This document shows positions 1 through 7,959 of a stretch of DNA of 47,031 nt, one piece after another. Below the pieces are notes generated by a model. It did no database searches. It was given only the letters and a program-made list of their open reading frames with translations, and had not been told where the DNA came from. Numbering within the stretch: the stretch's first letter is position 1; each line of letters starts with the position of its first letter. The stretch is from the NCBI GenBank assembly GCA_002483465.1, contig DLHX01000015.1, forward strand, positions 1 to 47,031, given 5' to 3'. The stretch comes from Micavibrio sp. UBA7657 (GTDB lineage Bacteria > Pseudomonadota > Alphaproteobacteria > Micavibrionales > Micavibrionaceae). The position numbers were made by a program, and so were the translations under genes.

Positions 1-750
1 CTCGTCGAGATGGAAATCCGCGAGCTGCTCACCAAGTATGAATACCCGGGCGATAAAACCCCGATCATCAAGGGCTCGGCCCTTGCCGCTCTCGAGGGCA
101 AGACGCCTGAGATCGGTGAGAACGCTCTGCGCGAGCTGATGAAAGCGATTGACAGCTTCATTCCGCAGCCAGTGCGCGAGAAGGACAAGCCGTTCCTGAT
201 GCCGGTTGAAGACGTGTTCTCGATCTCCGGTCGCGGCACGGTCTGCACGGGCCGTATCGAACAGGGCGTTGTTAACGTCAACGATGAAATCGAAATCGTC
301 GGCATCCGCCCGACGCAGAAAACCATCGTTACGGGCGTCGAGATGTTCCGCAAACTCCTCGACAGCGGTGAGGCGGGCGACAATATCGGCGCGCTGCTTC
401 GCGGAACTAAAAGAGAAGAAGTTGAACGCGGCCAGGTTCTTTGCAAACCCGGCAGCATCAAGCCGCACAAGAAATTTATTGCTGAAGCCTACATCCTCAG
501 CAAGGACGAAGGCGGCCGCCACACGCCGTTCTTCACGGAATACCGCCCGCAATTCTACTTCCGCACGACGGACGTCACCGGTCAGGTGAAACTCCCCGCC
601 GGTACGGAAATGGTCATGCCCGGCGACAACATCAACAACATGGAAGTCGAGCTGATCACGCCGATCGCCATGAACGAAGGCCTGCGCTTCGCGATCCGCG
701 AAGGCGGCCGCACCGTCGGCGCCGGTGTTGTATCCAAGATTGTTGAGTAA
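1..750 (+). CDS. tuf: Elongation factor Tu, C-terminal part (5' end outside window)
   Basis: The frame is open from base 1 and ends with TAA at 748-750, giving 249 residues of a protein normally about 395 long. What is present is the end of the GTPase domain followed by beta-barrel domains II (from about PFLMPVEDVFSISGRG) and III (KFIAEAYILSKDEGGRHTPF), which are near-invariant in bacterial EF-Tu. EF-Tu delivers aminoacyl-tRNA to the ribosome in the cytoplasm. ATG at 10 is an internal Met, because LVE precedes it in frame as in all EF-Tu. A strong terminator follows. Tuf next to tRNA-Trp is a normal chromosomal arrangement, so this stretch is host backbone. Confidence 0.98.
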   Translation, partial: LVEMEIRELLTKYEYPGDKTPIIKGSALAALEGKTPEIGENALRELMKAIDSFIPQPVREKDKPFLMPVEDVFSISGRGTVCTGRIEQGVVNVNDEIEIVGIRPTQKTIVTGVEMFRKLLDSGEAGDNIGALLRGTKREEVERGQVLCKPGSIKPHKKFIAEAYILSKDEGGRHTPFFTEYRPQFYFRTTDVTGQVKLPAGTEMVMPGDNINNMEVELITPIAMNEGLRFAIREGGRTVGAGVVSKIVE

Positions 751-770
751 TTAACACTGAAACAATTCAA

Positions 771-811
771 AAGGCCGGGACCCCAATAATTAAAGGGGGC
801 CCGGCCTTTTT
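771..811 (+). terminator. Rho-independent terminator of tuf
   Basis: AAGGCCGGG-A-CCCC (771-784) pairs with GGGG-G-CCCGGCCTT (795-808) around a 10-base AT-rich loop and runs into TTTTT. It lies 20 bases after the tuf stop. Confidence 0.93.
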
Positions 812-841
812 GCTTTTGGGGCCGCCGTGGTAGAATAAGGC

Positions 842-1645
842 ATGAGGCTTTTCATTCTCCCGCTTTTCATGGCTTTTCTTCTCATCCAGCCCGGCATTGC
901 CCGGGCAGCCGAGGCGACCGATGCCGGCAAGGTCAAGGAACTGCCGCCGGAATTGTTGAATCTTAAAATAGCACCGCAGGAAGAGAAAAAGAAAGAGAAG
1001 CCGCGCTTCGTGCGGCCCCGCCATGAAAGCGATTACATGAGCGTGCCGGAATATGAAAGGCTGGTGCGCATGGCGATCGAGCGGCGCCCCGCAAATTTTG
1101 AATTCACCACGCTCCGCACTTATTACACATATGTTCCGCAATATGATCCTATGGGGGACGCGGCACGGCGCGAAATTCTGAATCTTGCCTATGCGATCCA
1201 GAACGATCCTGACCAGGCCAAGAGGAAAGAGGCCTTCGACAAATACGGCGAGATGGTTTCCGCGCATCTGGGAAATATCGATGTCATATCACAGGCGCTG
1301 GTGCTTGCTCGCGAGGACAAAATTTTCGGCGACCCGAAATTTTTTGACTATATACGGCGCGGGCTTCTTCGCAGCATCATGCGCTCGGGCGACGGGCGTA
1401 ATCTCGTTCACGCCTATGACGTCATGACGATGGGTGAAGAAACGGCGCTCCTCCGCGCGCTGCAGGTGAAGCTGGTCAAGACCGAGCCACGTGAAGCCGG
1501 TGGCACTTATTACAACATGCACGAGGTGCAGGACCCCACCACGCTCAAGACGCACACGATTTTCGTGAATGTCAGCAAGCCGATGGATTTCCTGGAGTAC
1601 CAGCGCCAGAACAAGGACACGACTTTCGTCATTCCGAGGCAATAA
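842..1645 (+). CDS. Secreted protein of unknown function, DUF4919-like
   Basis: The 267-residue protein has a clear Sec signal peptide (MRLF, a hydrophobic stretch to about residue 20, cleavage near ARA-A), then a charged Lys/Glu/Pro linker (40-60) and a mostly helical mature domain. The segment FEFTTLRTYYTYVPQYDPMGD (spaced Thr-Leu-Arg ... Tyr-x-Pro) recalls the DUF4919 family from memory; no search was run. It is probably periplasmic or surface-exposed. Only AAGG just before the ATG serves as a ribosome site, closer than usual, and no better in-frame start exists. It stands alone between the tuf terminator and a small ORF. I do not know its role. Confidence 0.75.
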   Translation: MRLFILPLFMAFLLIQPGIARAAEATDAGKVKELPPELLNLKIAPQEEKKKEKPRFVRPRHESDYMSVPEYERLVRMAIERRPANFEFTTLRTYYTYVPQYDPMGDAARREILNLAYAIQNDPDQAKRKEAFDKYGEMVSAHLGNIDVISQALVLAREDKIFGDPKFFDYIRRGLLRSIMRSGDGRNLVHAYDVMTMGEETALLRALQVKLVKTEPREAGGTYYNMHEVQDPTTLKTHTIFVNVSKPMDFLEYQRQNKDTTFVIPRQ

Positions 1646-1717
1646 AAGCGAAAGCTTGTATATTCCATAACATAGATATATAAGCAGACATCAAGCAACT
1701 TTGCAGGGAGTAAAAAT

Positions 1718-1906
1718 ATGACGCAGGCAGTATTGGAACGTCCTTCGACGGCACAAGAGGTGACAGATTTGGCTTCTTTGTTTGTTGTACATGCGGAAGG
1801 CGATGATATCCTTTGGGACATCATGAACCCGAGAGAAGTAAGAGATGCGGTGCCCGGGCAGGATAACAGCTCACCTTCTCAGGAAAACAAGCCTCATATT
1901 CCTTGA
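1718..1906 (+). CDS. Small acidic protein, function unknown
   Basis: The 62-codon ORF has a good ribosome site (AGGGAG, seven bases before the ATG). The product is acidic, has no membrane segment and no motif I recognise, and its C-terminal third is polar (Asn/Ser/Pro/Gln). A weak hairpin (CCTCA/TGAGG followed by GTTTT) overlaps the end of the gene. It is in host backbone between the secreted protein and tRNA-Trp. The ribosome site is the main support. Confidence 0.5.
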   Translation: MTQAVLERPSTAQEVTDLASLFVVHAEGDDILWDIMNPREVRDAVPGQDNSSPSQENKPHIP

Positions 1907-1962
1907 GGGTTTTGCTGGCAAGGGCTAAAATTTTCCTGTAAGTAACAAGCCGTTAGCCATGC

Positions 1963-2038
1963 AGGGGTGTAGCTCAGCCGGTAGAGCGTGGGTCTCCAAA
2001 ACCCGAGGTCGCAGGTTCGATCCCTGTCGCCCCTGCCA
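1963..2038 (+). tRNA. tRNA-Trp (anticodon CCA)
   Basis: The 76-nt cloverleaf has acceptor AGGGGTG/CGCCCCT, D-arm AGCTCAGCCGGTAGAGC, anticodon loop TCTCCAAAA (CCA), T-arm GCAGGTTCGATCCCTGT, discriminator G and an encoded CCA. Its last six bases (CTGCCA) are the start of the 16-bp direct repeat flanking the downstream element, so this tRNA is the integration target and its 3' end is restored by the element. Confidence 0.97.
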
Positions 2039-2048
2039 TTCAGTCCGG
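2033..2048 (+). repeat. Putative attL of element 1 (16-bp direct repeat)
   Basis: CTGCCATTCAGTCCGG occurs here and again at 38533-38548. It overlaps the final six bases of tRNA-Trp and lies next to a large serine recombinase gene, as expected for an attachment site. The exact crossover dinucleotide cannot be told from one sequence. Confidence 0.75.
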
Positions 2049-2082
2049 AATGTTGCCCTATGTGAGAGAAATGCGCAGAAAT

Positions 2083-2105
2083 GCCCGCTAAATGCGGGCT
2101 TTTTC
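2083..2105 (+). terminator. Terminator downstream of tRNA-Trp, carried by the element
   Basis: GCCCGC-TAAAT-GCGGGC followed by TTTTT. The same hairpin and run occur at 38583-38604. It would end tRNA-Trp transcription and shield the convergent recombinase gene. Confidence 0.85.
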
Positions 2106-2120
2106 ATGGCTATTTTTTCA

Positions 2121-2192
2121 GCGGACTTTGAGAAAGAAGAAAACAGGCAGCATAAGGACTGTTTTTCTCAGATCAGGCATGCCCAAGTCCGC
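2121..2192. repeat. Conserved long dyad between attL and the recombinase gene
   Basis: GCGGACTT (2121-2128) and GAGAAA (2130-2135) are matched by TTTCTC (2164-2169) and AAGTCCGC (2185-2192). Element 2 has the same pair at 38621-38628 and 38685-38692, although the loop bases differ. Conserved arms with a variable loop suggest a recombinase-binding site or RNA hairpin. Confidence 0.6.
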
Positions 2193-2249
2193 TCGATTTG
2201 TGGTTTAAGCACTCTAAGGTGAGAATTCTATTTTACAGAATTGTGAGGA

Positions 2250-3800
2250 TTAAGCGATAGTCAGGCTTTCATTGATCAGCCGGGCGACATAACGCGAATC
2301 GGTTTTTTCTAATGTTGCGATTTCATCGAGCGTCTTGCCGCCGAAATACATGTCGCGCCATGCAACGCCTCTGACCCAGTTCTGAATTTCGTGCTCCGGT
2401 CGGTTGAACGGATCGTTCTTCGAGAGTTTCTCATGAATGCCATCGATCATGATCGCACCATTTTTAGTGCGTGATGTGATATATGGAGTTGTAAAAGTAA
2501 AGTCGACGAAAACATCGGGCAAGTTTATATCGAATTCTTGTCTTAGGACCGAGGCGAGAGTGGGTCTGTTGAGGACAACTTTTAGGGCATCCTGAGAAAG
2601 AACGATCTTCTGGATAGCCGCACGGATAATGCTATCTATGTCGATGTTTTTCCAATGAGTCGATATATGAACAATCGTGTCATAATTTTTTGTAGCATCG
2701 ATATCCAACATCGTCGCTATTGTTTCTGGTTTTAAAAACTGATCGCAGATTGTTTTCCTAACAAGATCTTCAATTTCGCTAGCTGGCAACCGGGCCAACA
2801 ACCCCTTGGGATGGTTGCGATACTGCGCTAGATTTTGGCTGACGTAATATCGATAGCGCTTTCCCGCTTTATTCGTATGCATAGGCGAATAAAGTGTACC
2901 TTCGTGATCGAAGAGTTTTCCTGTCAGGAGTCCGTGTTGTTTTCTTTGGATAGAATGGCTGACTCTGTTCTCCTTTAACTTCGCCTGCGTTCGATCCCAT
3001 AAATCCTGCGAAATTATAGCTTCGTGCAAGCCGTCATAGACTTGTCCTTTATGTTGAATCTTTCCAATATAAACGGGGTTGCTCAAAATCGCGTATAGCG
3101 CACCGCGACTATAAAGATTGCCACCATGCTTTTTTCCTTTGGAAGAAACCCAGGTCGGAGAAACAATATTTTTCTTTCTAAGTTCCAGCATGAGGCTTTT
3201 AACGCTACCCAGCGCGAGATATCGCTCATAAATCATCGTGACGAACGGGATTTCGACTTTTTTAGGGATAAGAGTTTTATTAATTCTCTCATAGCCAACG
3301 GGATTGTGTCCGCCGAGCCAGATGCCCTTCTTCTTGCTGGCGGCGACTTTATCGCGCACTCGTTCGCCGATCACTTCGCGCTCAAATTGTGCAAAAGAAA
3401 GTAGAACATTTAAAGTGAGTCGCCCCATGGACGTCGTTGTATTAAATGATTGCGTAATGCTGACAAAAGTAACGCCGTACTGGTCAAAAATTTCAACCAA
3501 CTTTGAAAAGTCCATAAGCGAGCGCGTCAGGCGATCAATTTTATATACGACGACCGTATTGATTTTTCCTGCCTTGATATCCGCAAGGAGTTTTTGAAGA
3601 GCGGGGCGTTCGATGTTGCCTCCGGAGTATCCACCGTCATCATAGAGATCAGGCAGGGCAGTCCAACCTTCGGCTATCTGACTGGCGATATAGGCAAGGC
3701 ATGCTTCTCGCTGAGCATCCAGCGTGTTGAAATCTTGCTCCAAACCTTCTTCGGTCGACTTTCTGGTATAGACCGCGCAGCGTTTGACGAGAGGTTTCAT
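2250..3800 (-). CDS. Large serine recombinase (site-specific integrase) of element 1
   Basis: The 516-residue product has an N-terminal resolvase domain (about 5-150) with the nucleophile region YTRKSTEE, the DRLTRS motif and the helix E segment FEREVIGERVRDK. A Recombinase domain follows (about 170-290: NPVGYERINK, SRGALYAILSNPVYIGK). The usual zinc-ribbon position (LLTGKLFDHEGTLYSP) lacks cysteines. The ATG at 3800 has AAGGAGG four bases ahead and overlaps the DUF2924 stop as ATGA; an ORF start 18 codons upstream is therefore rejected. It should catalyse attP x attB integration next to tRNA-Trp. The paralogue at 38750-40300 has equal length, is almost identical over the catalytic domain and diverges near residues 370-450. 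Confidence 0.95.
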   Translation of the reverse strand: MKPLVKRCAVYTRKSTEEGLEQDFNTLDAQREACLAYIASQIAEGWTALPDLYDDGGYSGGNIERPALQKLLADIKAGKINTVVVYKIDRLTRSLMDFSKLVEIFDQYGVTFVSITQSFNTTTSMGRLTLNVLLSFAQFEREVIGERVRDKVAASKKKGIWLGGHNPVGYERINKTLIPKKVEIPFVTMIYERYLALGSVKSLMLELRKKNIVSPTWVSSKGKKHGGNLYSRGALYAILSNPVYIGKIQHKGQVYDGLHEAIISQDLWDRTQAKLKENRVSHSIQRKQHGLLTGKLFDHEGTLYSPMHTNKAGKRYRYYVSQNLAQYRNHPKGLLARLPASEIEDLVRKTICDQFLKPETIATMLDIDATKNYDTIVHISTHWKNIDIDSIIRAAIQKIVLSQDALKVVLNRPTLASVLRQEFDINLPDVFVDFTFTTPYITSRTKNGAIMIDGIHEKLSKNDPFNRPEHEIQNWVRGVAWRDMYFGGKTLDEIATLEKTDSRYVARLINESLTIA

Positions 3801-4252
3801 GTTGCCTCCTTCATGCGTGGATTTTTGACACCAAAAAATGTCCAGCCATTCCATCTCGTTCCGGTGATATGCGATGCTATAGCGGAGAGGCTTGAATATT
3901 TTTTCCCTTCATATTCAAAGAAACTGTGTTTGACGATGACTGTATAGCGTTTGCCTTTCCATTCCTTAATAAGCTGCGTTCCGGATTTGATTTGGAGGTG
4001 CCGCGCTGATCCTGCCGACTTGCTTCGTTTATAAGCTTTTACGAGAATGTCCAGTTTTTCTTTCTGCTCATAATTCATACCATGACCGTTCGCTTCCTGG
4101 ATTTTATGGAGAAGCGCGGCAATAAGCATTTCCCTGCTGATGTATTTATGGGGCTTCAAATGCCATACGCTCGACCAGTGTTTTCTAAGCTGATTGATGG
4201 GCATTTCTTCAAGATCCGGGCGCGTTAAATCCTGATAATTTTGTTGCTGCAT
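3797..4252 (-). CDS. DUF2924 family protein, recombinase partner
   Basis: The 151-residue protein has the DUF2924 signature: an N-terminal helical part (LRKHWSSVWHLKPHKYISREMLIAALLHKIQ) and a C-terminal beta part (GTQLIKEWKGKRYTVIVKHSFFEYEGKKYSSLSAIASHITGTRWNGWTFFG, split here for reading). DUF2924 genes commonly sit directly upstream of serine recombinases in alphaproteobacterial elements; their role is unproven, with accessory or directionality factor the usual guess. The start has AGGAAGG six bases ahead. It shares an ATGA overlap with the recombinase, so the two are translationally coupled. It is basic, consistent with nucleic-acid binding. A dyad at 4299-4322 lies just upstream. Confidence 0.9.
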   Translation of the reverse strand: MQQQNYQDLTRPDLEEMPINQLRKHWSSVWHLKPHKYISREMLIAALLHKIQEANGHGMNYEQKEKLDILVKAYKRSKSAGSARHLQIKSGTQLIKEWKGKRYTVIVKHSFFEYEGKKYSSLSAIASHITGTRWNGWTFFGVKNPRMKEAT

Positions 4253-4298
4253 GCAAGTCCTTCCTCACACGCATACACGCTTCCATTTCTCAGAAAGT

Positions 4299-4322
4299 CC
4301 AGTTTTTTAGACGAAAAACTGG
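4299..4322. promoter_or_regulatory. Dyad upstream of the DUF2924-recombinase operon
   Basis: CCAGTTTTT (4299-4307) and AAAAACTGG (4314-4322) form a perfect 9-bp inverted repeat with a 6-base centre. Element 2 has a 24-base equivalent at 40802-40825 with one arm changed to AAAAATTGG. It is likely an operator or recombinase/RDF-binding site; no T-run follows, so it is not a terminator. Confidence 0.55.
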
Positions 4323-4440
4323 CGGTTTTCGTATTGAAAATTCAGTTTTCAGCAAATATTGCCATTAATTACCAAGTATATTCGATTTAGAAAAGATTAT
4401 AATCGAATGCGGGCATTGCCTCTGGCCGACGTTGAATTAA

Positions 4441-5700
4441 TCAGAGTTTCGTCCCGATCGTCAGCCAAACTTTCTGGGTGTCCGTAAACAGGTCTTCCGC
4501 ATCGTAATCTGCGTATTTGATAGAAGCCGACCATTCCTTAAAAGGATAAGTCGTTTTTTCCGTTTTGAAAGTGCGGCTCATCTGAAAATTCCATTCCGTC
4601 CCGTAATCGGCGCTGGTTTCTTCAGCATTGAAGTCGTGGTAGACGACATCGAAGACAGTGTCATCAACCATCTTGTTCACGCCCGAAACCTTATAAGAAA
4701 CTTTGGCGTAGGCATCCTCCAGCCCGTTTGCGGGCGTTGTCAGGAATTTATCCGCCCAGCCGTTGAAAGCGTGCAGCGTTGCCAAAGGAGTCTGGAAGGC
4801 GCTGGTTCCATCGCCGCCTAAAGATTCAAAGCCGGCCTGAAGCGTCAGTCCATGTCCCTTGATGCCCGGCACCAAATGATAGTAGGACTCCTCATAGTCT
4901 GCCGTATTGTCGCCGTGATCGTATTGTTTTGCGCCTTCGGCCTCGTAAAAGAACGTCCACGCTTTATCGAGCGGAACGTCGCCCGTCAGACGCAGGCCAT
5001 ATGTTTTATCCGAAGAAGCCGGGGCGATGTCGAAATCCAGCCAATAGCCATAGGCCGCTGCATTCAGCCATGGAGCAAAAGCATAAGAAGCATGGGCCAG
5101 ATGCGTATCGCCTCCCCAGTCGCCCTGAGGGTGTTCGTGCCCGAAAATGCGGTTGACAGTGTGGACATAGGTATAGGAAAGGGCCAGATTTTCGATGCTC
5201 TTGTTTTCGATCGAGGCGGCATCGAAAGTCTGGTCATTCTGGCGCCAGCCGACGCTGCCGATAAAGCGCTGATTGTCGAGATTGATGACCTGGCGTCCGA
5301 CTTTCACTACGGAATCGGGAATCCCGCCCCATGACAGCCAGAGCTGGTTCAATTCAACCGTATGCGGATCCGCGATAACAGGAAATTACGTAAAGCCGTT
5401 CTTGCCGTCGTTATAGTCTTCATCGCCCAACTTGCCGACAATGTCGGTTTCGAACAGCGCCTGAAAATCTTTATATACTCCTGTTTTAAAACCGAGGCGG
5501 GCGCGAATGGTCGAGGCGGTTGCATCGTCGGTGATCGGCACCGGGCCATCTTGATCGACCGTCTCATAGCGGTAGCGGACGTCGCCGTAAAAAACTCCCT
5601 TTTTTATCAGGGAATCCTCGGCCTCGTTGGCCATCGTTGGCGCGGCGCAGGCTATAAGCAGGGCAAAAAGACTTGATGTGAAGCAAAGAGATTTGAACAT
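4441..5700 (-). pseudogene. Outer-membrane porin (alginate-export family), interrupted by one in-frame TAA
   Basis: Read through, this is a 419-residue beta-barrel porin: signal peptide (MFKSLCFTSSLFALL ... PTMA-NEAED), YGDVRYRYE at the mature N-terminus, alternating barrel strands (GRQVINLDNQRFIGSVGWRQ) and a C-terminal strand ending WLTIGTKL. The start at 5700 has GGAG eight bases ahead. A TAA at 5386-5388 splits the frame after GKNGFT; upstream and downstream parts are in the same frame. The copy at the window end has CAA (Gln) at this codon (GKNGKTQFPVIADP), so one C-to-T change explains the stop. An FNR box (5763-5776) with a -10-like AAGAAT 23 bases on suggests anaerobic induction. The substrate is unknown; the name comes from the family Alginate_exp. 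Confidence 0.85.
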
Positions 5701-5762
5701 AAACAAGCTCCGAATGTGAAACAACAGCCGCGCCATTCTTGGGGTTTTCAAGCGGGCGTACC

Positions 5763-5776
5763 TTGATCCAGATCAA
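5763..5776 (-). promoter_or_regulatory. FNR box upstream of the porin
   Basis: TTGAT-CCAG-ATCAA is a perfect FNR-type palindrome. On the minus strand AAGAAT (5735-5740) is placed as a -10 for a class II promoter, giving a start near 5728 and a 28-nt leader before the porin ATG. Confidence 0.85.
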
Positions 5777-5777
5777 G

Positions 5778-5810
5778 AAAAAACGCCGGTAGGCGCGGGG
5801 CTTACCGGCG
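5778..5810 (-). terminator. Terminator of hmp
   Basis: On the minus strand CGCCGGTA (5810-5803) pairs with TACCGGCG (5791-5784) and is followed by TTTTTT. It separates hmp from the porin promoter. Confidence 0.85.
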
Positions 5811-5869
5811 TAAAAATTTAGAGGGACTTGGTTTCATTGCGACCATAGGCTTATTATGTCCTTTCGTAC

Positions 5870-5883
5870 TTGACTCAAGTCAA
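5870..5883. promoter_or_regulatory. FNR-like palindrome TTGAC-TCAA-GTCAA
   Basis: It is symmetrical with one change per half site from the FNR consensus. It lies between hmp and the porin, about 100 bp upstream of the perfect box. It may be an auxiliary Crp/Fnr-family site. Confidence 0.45.
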
Positions 5884-5948
5884 AAAATTCCGGGAAGGAG
5901 CAAAAAAATAAGATAATTTATGGCTTGGGAGAAGGTTTAGCTGGCTAG

Positions 5949-7184
5949 TCACGCAGCTTTACGTTCCAGTTCCTGCTTCGGTCCAAAGAATTCAAAGTGA
6001 ACCTGAGAGGCAGGTATACCCCATTCCAACAGTTGGTGGTAAATGTTCACCATAAATGGCTTAGGGCCACAGAAATAATAGTCCGCATCTTTTTCGGGGA
6101 CGAGGCTTTCGATTAGAGCAACGTCAACCATGCCCGTATCATCGGCTAAATTGCGTTGGATGCCCTTCTGCGGCGGTTCGCTATAACGGAAATGGGTCTT
6201 TAGATTAGAATACTTTGTAGCAAGATGTTCCATCTCTTTCCGAAACGGCTGCACACCTTCATGAAGGCTGCCGTGTACGAAAACGATTTTGCGCTTAGGC
6301 ATAGTTTCAAGCGCAGCCTTTAAAATACTGAATATCGGTGTAATGCCGATTCCACCTGCCAGCAGCACAAGCGGGCGCTCATGTTTTTCTGTCACGTCGA
6401 GGAAGAATTCGCCGCATGGCGGAGCAATCTCTATCGTCGCACCCACCTCCACCGAGTCATGCAAAAAATTGGAAACATGGCCCTTGGGCGTGTCAGCTTT
6501 CGGCCCCGTTTCGCGCTTGACGCTAATGCGGAAATAATCCTGTTCTGGCTTGTCGGAAAGGCTGTAATTGCGCATCGTCGTATGGCCATGCGGGCCCAGG
6601 GCACGCACGGTGATGTATTGCCCGGGCTTGTAAGAGGGCAGCGGCCCGCCTTCCGCCGGTACGAGATAGAAAGACATGATAATGTCGCTTTCTTTTTCTT
6701 TGCGGCTCACGCGGAAAAATTTGAATCCCTCCCAACCGCCGTGCGCTGCGGTCTGCTCCTTGTAAATTTGTGCTTCGCGGCCGATCAGGATATCAGCCAG
6801 AAATCCATATACCTCACCCCACGCGTTTATAACTTCTTCCGTTGCGCCTTCGCCAAGAACTTCGCCAATGGACGCCAGAAGATTTTCACCCACAATCGGG
6901 TAGTGTTCGGCTTTAATACGTAGAGAGGCATGTTTCTGGGCAATTAGTTCAACAGCCCCGCCCAGAACTTCCAGATTATCGATATTAGCAGCATAAGCAC
7001 AGATCGCGGCGGCAAGGGCACGCTGCTGGGAACCTGAAAACTGGTTTGCAGGATTGAATAAAGGCGCAACATCCGGATTATGGGAGAACATACGTTTGTA
7101 AAAATGCCGCGTCAGCGCTTCGCCATGCTGCTCAAGAACAGGAGCCGTGGATTTTACGATCATAATGGTCTTTTCGCTCAGCAT
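5949..7184 (-). CDS. hmp: Flavohaemoglobin, nitric oxide dioxygenase
   Basis: The 411-residue protein has the full Hmp layout. The globin domain (1-145) has Tyr in RHFYKRMF, Gln in the NQFSGSQQ region and the proximal His in HASLRIKAEHY. The FAD domain (150-260) has RNYSLSD. The NAD domain (265-400) has GGIGITP and YYFCGP. It oxidises NO to nitrate with O2, or reduces NO to N2O without it, in the cytoplasm. The start at 7184 is chosen because GGGAG lies eight bases ahead; the ATG at 7208 has no site. No FNR box was seen in its own upstream region, so control may be by an NO sensor. Beside nitrate reductase it would remove NO formed from nitrite. Confidence 0.95.
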   Translation of the reverse strand: MLSEKTIMIVKSTAPVLEQHGEALTRHFYKRMFSHNPDVAPLFNPANQFSGSQQRALAAAICAYAANIDNLEVLGGAVELIAQKHASLRIKAEHYPIVGENLLASIGEVLGEGATEEVINAWGEVYGFLADILIGREAQIYKEQTAAHGGWEGFKFFRVSRKEKESDIIMSFYLVPAEGGPLPSYKPGQYITVRALGPHGHTTMRNYSLSDKPEQDYFRISVKRETGPKADTPKGHVSNFLHDSVEVGATIEIAPPCGEFFLDVTEKHERPLVLLAGGIGITPIFSILKAALETMPKRKIVFVHGSLHEGVQPFRKEMEHLATKYSNLKTHFRYSEPPQKGIQRNLADDTGMVDVALIESLVPEKDADYYFCGPKPFMVNIYHQLLEWGIPASQVHFEFFGPKQELERKAA

Positions 7185-7376
7185 AGTTAGATCTCCCATT
7201 TTTGACATAGATTAAAACATTTCCTTGTCGAGGTATCACAAAATTCTAGCCACTTTGAATTAATACATGCGGCGCAAATAAAAGATACGGAATTTTTTTG
7301 GTTTAATACGTTCAAATCGAAATGAAGTTTCCAAAAGAGCTCATTTGCATACTCTTGTTTTATGCAGGTCAAAGTT

Positions 7377-7784
7377 TTAATGTAGATCAGCCAGTTGTGC
7401 AAAAATTCCAAGAGAATGATGGGCACGGGCGATGGTGACAATAAAACCAAAAATCAGCAACGCTGAAACCCAGTAGATAATTCGAAGCTTCCTTGTTCGT
7501 CCCCGCCTGAGAGCGTAGGTGCCGAGGGCTATGTAGACCACCAACAGCAATATCTTTACGGTTAGCCACCCATGAACAAACGGATATTGTTGCACAATCG
7601 TCATTAACATGAGCGCTGCGGCGAGAAGCGTAGTATCAATAGCATAGCTGAGATAGCGTAACGGCGCTGCCGTCGGCCATTGGGCGCCGGAATGTACTCC
7701 TAGACCGCGCAGGAAAAATACTGTGCCACTGGCAAGAACTGCGCTGATATGCACCAGCCTGATCTGTGCGTAATATTCAATCAT
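7377..7784 (-). CDS. SirB2-family membrane protein
   Basis: The 135-residue protein has four predicted membrane helices (about 5-27, 42-65, 72-91, 103-122) and conserved His residues near the membrane faces (RLVHISAV, FVHGWL, ARAHHSLG). This fits the SirB2 family, small inner-membrane proteins of unknown biochemistry often found near respiratory or haem genes. AAGGT lies seven bases before the ATG. It follows the nrdD-nrdG genes on the same strand and precedes hmp by 192 bp. Confidence 0.75.
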   Translation of the reverse strand: MIEYYAQIRLVHISAVLASGTVFFLRGLGVHSGAQWPTAAPLRYLSYAIDTTLLAAALMLMTIVQQYPFVHGWLTVKILLLVVYIALGTYALRRGRTRKLRIIYWVSALLIFGFIVTIARAHHSLGIFAQLADLH

Positions 7785-7813
7785 CTGTCTTACCTTTTGT
7801 TTCTATGACCGCG

Positions 7814-7894
7814 TTATAACAGTGAAAGCCAAAGAGCGCCTGCGCTGAAGATAACATTGACCGAGACACGCAGCCAGACCAGAAGATAGACTGA
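7814..7894 (-). pseudogene. Possible remnant of a membrane-protein C-terminus (NorB/NorZ-like)
   Basis: In the gap between nrdG and the SirB2 gene one minus-strand frame reads SVYLLVWLRVSVNVIFSAG and then ALWLSLL-stop, a hydrophobic tail without a start. The pattern LRV-x3-VIF-x2-GAL recalls the C-terminal helix of nitric oxide reductase large subunits (LRVPGDxxFxxGAL). Only 26 codons survive and the preceding codon is TGA. Chance hydrophobicity is the main alternative. Confidence 0.2.
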
Positions 7895-7959
7895 TCATTC
7901 ATTCCCAGTAATCCAAGGCGCGCAAAAGAAAGGCAAGGGAATCCGTTACTCGATGCAAA

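Noticed and set aside
206..589. Open frame inside tuf
   Set aside because: It is a +1 shadow of a highly conserved EF-Tu coding sequence, rich in Arg and Ser as expected from GC-rich codons.
1925..2107. Short antisense ORF over tRNA-Trp
   Set aside because: It covers a tRNA gene and the attachment repeat; no ribosome site.
4380..4408. ATTCGATT ... AATCGAAT inverted repeat after porin copy 1
   Set aside because: No T-run on either strand and a 13-base loop; a weak terminator at best.
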